Shown here piece by piece: positions 61,837 through 64,000 of a stretch of 64,000 nt of DNA. The position numbers were made by a program, and so were the translations under genes. The notes under the pieces were generated by a model. It made no database searches. It saw only the letters and a program-made list of their open reading frames with translations, and was not told the origin of the DNA. The DNA comes from Rhodoglobus sp. (GTDB lineage Bacteria; Actinomycetota; Actinomycetes; Actinomycetales; Microbacteriaceae): contig JAODAV010000027.1 of NCBI GenBank assembly GCA_025463605.1, forward strand, positions 62,001 to 126,000, read 5' to 3'. Numbering within the stretch: position 1 is the first letter of the stretch; each line of letters begins with the position of its first letter.

Positions 61837-63062
61837 CCTCGGCGGGCGAGACGGCGATCGAGATGGCGCCGCCGCCACGAGTGCCTGTTCACGGCGACCC
61901 GCCGCGGCGTATCAGCATCAGCGAGGCGCTGCGCGGCACCGACAATGCACTCGGCCTGCTGCGACTCATTCTCGCGTCTCTGGTCATCTTCGATCACGCC
62001 TTCCCTCTCGGCGGATACGGTCACGATCCGGTCTTCGACCTCACTCGCGGTCAGGCGTCGCTCGGCAGCATCGCGGTCGGTGGGTTCTTCGCCATCAGCG
62101 GCTACCTGATTGCAAAGAGCGGGATGTCGGCCGACGTCGTGCAATTCATGTGGCGACGCACGCTCAGGATCTTTCCCGCCTACTGGCTCGTGCTGCTTGT
62201 CACGGCCCTCATCGTCGGCCCGCTGATCTGGATCGCCGATGGCCACGAGTTGCAGGACTACTTCACCTTCGGGGGCAACGGGCCCGTCAACTATTTCACG
62301 GCCAACTGGTCGCTCAACATCGGCACGTACGGCATCCACGATCTGCTCACCGAGACGACCCCTTACGGCCGGTCGATCGGTGGCAGCGCCTTCAACGGCT
62401 CCCTGTGGACGCTCATCTACGAGTGGCATTGCTACCTGATCGTCGCGGTGCTCGTTGCGTTCGGCGTGCTGCGCAATGCGCGCATCCTCGTCCCCGTCAT
62501 TGCCGGGTTCTTCCTGATGATGCAGGTGATCACCTACATCGACTTCTCCGCGATCGGGGTCATCGTGCCCGTCATGGCGGACCCGTACATGATCACCCTG
62601 GGCTTCACGTTCCTGTGTGGCTCTGTCATCGCCGTCTACTCGAAGCAGATTCTCTTCGACGACCGGTTGGGCATCCTGGCGGGTCTGGTACTCATCTTCA
62701 GTCTGCGCTACGGAGGCTTCTCGACGATCGGCACGGCGGCGGGAGCCTATTTCGTGCTGTATCTGGGAGCCCGCCTGCCGAAGAAGGTGCATTGGATCGG
62801 CGCGAAGAACGACTACTCCTACGGTGTGTACATCTACGGTTTCCTGGTGCAGCAGGTCACCGCGTACTTGGGTTGGTACAAGTTGGGTTACCTGCCGTAC
62901 ACCCTCATCGCGCTCGCCATCTCCCTCGGCTGCGCTTGGTTAAGCTGGCACCTCGTTGAGAAGCACGCCATGGCGCTGAAGAACTGGGGTCCGGGACGCG
63001 GGATCCGCTACTGGTACGAACGCGCGCGCACCCGTCTCCCAGCAAGGAAGAGCAAGGATTAG
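61833..63062 (+). CDS. Acyltransferase 3 (OafA/YrhL-type) membrane protein
   Basis: This 409-residue membrane acyltransferase O-acetylates or acylates sugars. The first helix [20 protein letters not shown] contains the catalytic His of the family (HxF), followed by [20 protein letters not shown] and [20 protein letters not shown], both highly typical of Acyl_transf_3. About ten hydrophobic helices in all. It probably decorates the glycan whose genes surround it. The start overlaps rfbA by 4 nt. Confidence 0.94.
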   Translation: MTSAGETAIEMAPPPRVPVHGDPPRRISISEALRGTDNALGLLRLILASLVIFDHAFPLGGYGHDPVFDLTRGQASLGSIAVGGFFAISGYLIAKSGMSADVVQFMWRRTLRIFPAYWLVLLVTALIVGPLIWIADGHELQDYFTFGGNGPVNYFTANWSLNIGTYGIHDLLTETTPYGRSIGGSAFNGSLWTLIYEWHCYLIVAVLVAFGVLRNARILVPVIAGFFLMMQVITYIDFSAIGVIVPVMADPYMITLGFTFLCGSVIAVYSKQILFDDRLGILAGLVLIFSLRYGGFSTIGTAAGAYFVLYLGARLPKKVHWIGAKNDYSYGVYIYGFLVQQVTAYLGWYKLGYLPYTLIALAISLGCAWLSWHLVEKHAMALKNWGPGRGIRYWYERARTRLPARKSKD

Positions 63063-63065
63063 ACA

Positions 63066-64000
63066 GTGACAATTGGAACGGTTCTGGTAACCGGAGGCGC
63101 CGGATTCATCGGCACGGCCCTCGCGGCGAAGCTCGCGGACCGTGCCGATCGCTGGGTCATCCTCGATTCCCTGCACCCTCAGGTGCACGAGGGATCGCGC
63201 CCGCCGGTCGACCTGCACCCCAAAGCCGAGCTCGTCGTCGGCGACGTCACGGACCCGGCGATCTGGGATGACCTCCTCGCGTCTGTCACGCCCGATATCG
63301 TCATCCACCTCGCCGCGGAGACCGGCACGGCCCAGTCGCTCGACGAGGCGAGCCGCCACGCGCGCGTCAACGTCGTGGGCACCACGGAGCTCACCGACGC
63401 GCTCGGGCGCGCGGGCCACCTTCCGTCGCACCTTCTTCTCAGCAGCAGTCGCGCGGTATACGGCGAGGGCAACTGGAGGCGTTCGAACGGCGAGGTCTAC
63501 CAGCCCGGTCAGCGCTCGCACGCCCAGTTCGAGGCGGGGCAGTGGGACTTCGAGGATTCCGTCTCGCTCCCGAGCACCGCGAGCGGCACGGTGCCCGCGC
63601 CGACGAGCGTCTACGGTGCCACGAAGCTCGCACAGGAGAACATCCTCAAGGCGTGGGGCGGATCGCGCGGCGTTCCGCTGACCATCCTGCGGCTGCAGAA
63701 CGTGTACGGACCCGGGCAGTCGCTCATCAACTCGTACACCGGGATCGTCTCGCTCTTCTCCCAGTGGGCTCGAGAGGGCAAGACCATTCCGCTCTACGAA
63801 GACGGCAAGATCGGCCGCGACTTCGTCTTCATCGAGGATGTCGCTGACGCCTTCGTCGCGGCGATCCTCGCGGGCCCGGACTCGGCGCGTCCCACTCTCG
63901 ATGTGGGCACGGGTGTCGCGCACACGATCGAGGACATGGCGATCGCGATCGCCCGGTACTACGCGGCCCCGACTCCGGTCGTGAACGGCAGGTACCGCGA
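63066..64000 (+). CDS. NAD-dependent epimerase/dehydratase (C-terminus cut by window edge)
   Basis: The frame is open from the GTG at 63066 to the window end (at least 311 residues). It starts TIGTVLVTGGAGFIGTALAA, the NAD motif, with VIHLAAETGTAQSLDEASRH, SSSRAVYGEGNW and a catalytic SVYGATKLAQENILKAWGG, later NVYGPGQSLINSYTGIVSLF. This is an extended SDR acting on a nucleotide sugar. AAGGA lies 7 nt before the GTG. Product uncertain: epimerase, 4,6-dehydratase and reductase types share these motifs. Confidence 0.88.
   Translation, partial: MTIGTVLVTGGAGFIGTALAAKLADRADRWVILDSLHPQVHEGSRPPVDLHPKAELVVGDVTDPAIWDDLLASVTPDIVIHLAAETGTAQSLDEASRHARVNVVGTTELTDALGRAGHLPSHLLLSSSRAVYGEGNWRRSNGEVYQPGQRSHAQFEAGQWDFEDSVSLPSTASGTVPAPTSVYGATKLAQENILKAWGGSRGVPLTILRLQNVYGPGQSLINSYTGIVSLFSQWAREGKTIPLYEDGKIGRDFVFIEDVADAFVAAILAGPDSARPTLDVGTGVAHTIEDMAIAIARYYAAPTPVVNGRYR

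Overview
This window looks like chromosome of a high-GC actinobacterium, most probably of the family Microbacteriaceae. The evidence is dense G/C-ending codon use, frequent GTG and TTG starts, many 4-nt ATGA/GTGA gene overlaps, an acyl-CoA carboxylase with a small epsilon subunit, an LpdA-type flavoprotein, an MgtA-like mannosyltransferase and a rhamnose cell-wall polysaccharide locus. The family assignment is an inference. I see no rRNA, tRNA, CRISPR array, insertion sequence or prophage.

Layout. 1-3.5 kb (minus): a HAD hydrolase cut by the window edge, trpS, an exodeoxyribonuclease III and a YihY membrane protein. 3.6-5.2 kb: PTS enzyme I. 5.4-6.9 kb: an ECF-type sigma factor fused to a zinc-binding anti-sigma-like domain, membrane segments and a C-terminal domain. 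7.2-10.7 kb (minus): the succinate dehydrogenase operon sdhCDAB. 10.9-13.2 kb: a divergent pair, an MgtA-like glycosyltransferase and a mannose-1-phosphate guanylyltransferase, which would use and make GDP-mannose.

13.3-27.7 kb is a nucleoside uptake and salvage region: a BMP-type lipoprotein with its ABC ATPase and two permeases, cytidine deaminase, thymidine phosphorylase, nucleoside hydrolase, an unusual adenosylhomocysteinase-like protein, an IclR regulator, adenosine deaminase, ascorbate-type PTS IIA and IIB without a IIC, a PGM2-like phosphosugar mutase and purine nucleoside phosphorylase. 27.7-30.8 kb carries an AHSA1-type protein, LpdA and a wHTH/DUF559-like protein. 30.9-46.4 kb holds the acyl-CoA carboxylase parts (alpha subunit, maf, epsilon, beta, birA). 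Two blocks separate them: an RNA methyltransferase plus a response regulator, histidine kinase and degenerate kinase; and an EamA transporter plus an ECF vitamin-type transporter next to a second nucleoside hydrolase.

46.4-64 kb is cell-envelope biosynthesis interrupted by purK-purE: a PH-domain membrane protein, UDP-glucose dehydrogenase, methyltransferase, GtrA protein, LCP ligase, glycosyltransferases, all four dTDP-rhamnose genes (rfbA, B, C, D), a Wzm/Wzt-type exporter, an acyltransferase and sugar epimerases. Together they could make, export, decorate and attach a rhamnose-containing wall glycan.

Regulatory signals stand out. Thirteen genes have a TANNNT hexamer exactly 6-7 nt before the start codon, so they are probably transcribed as leaderless mRNAs. 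A 7+7 bp palindrome lies between two such divergent promoters at 21.45 kb. The one long gene-free stretch (37,712-38,393) carries three perfect hairpins and two copies of a GGGGTAC dyad motif that also occurs beside the sigma-factor gene.
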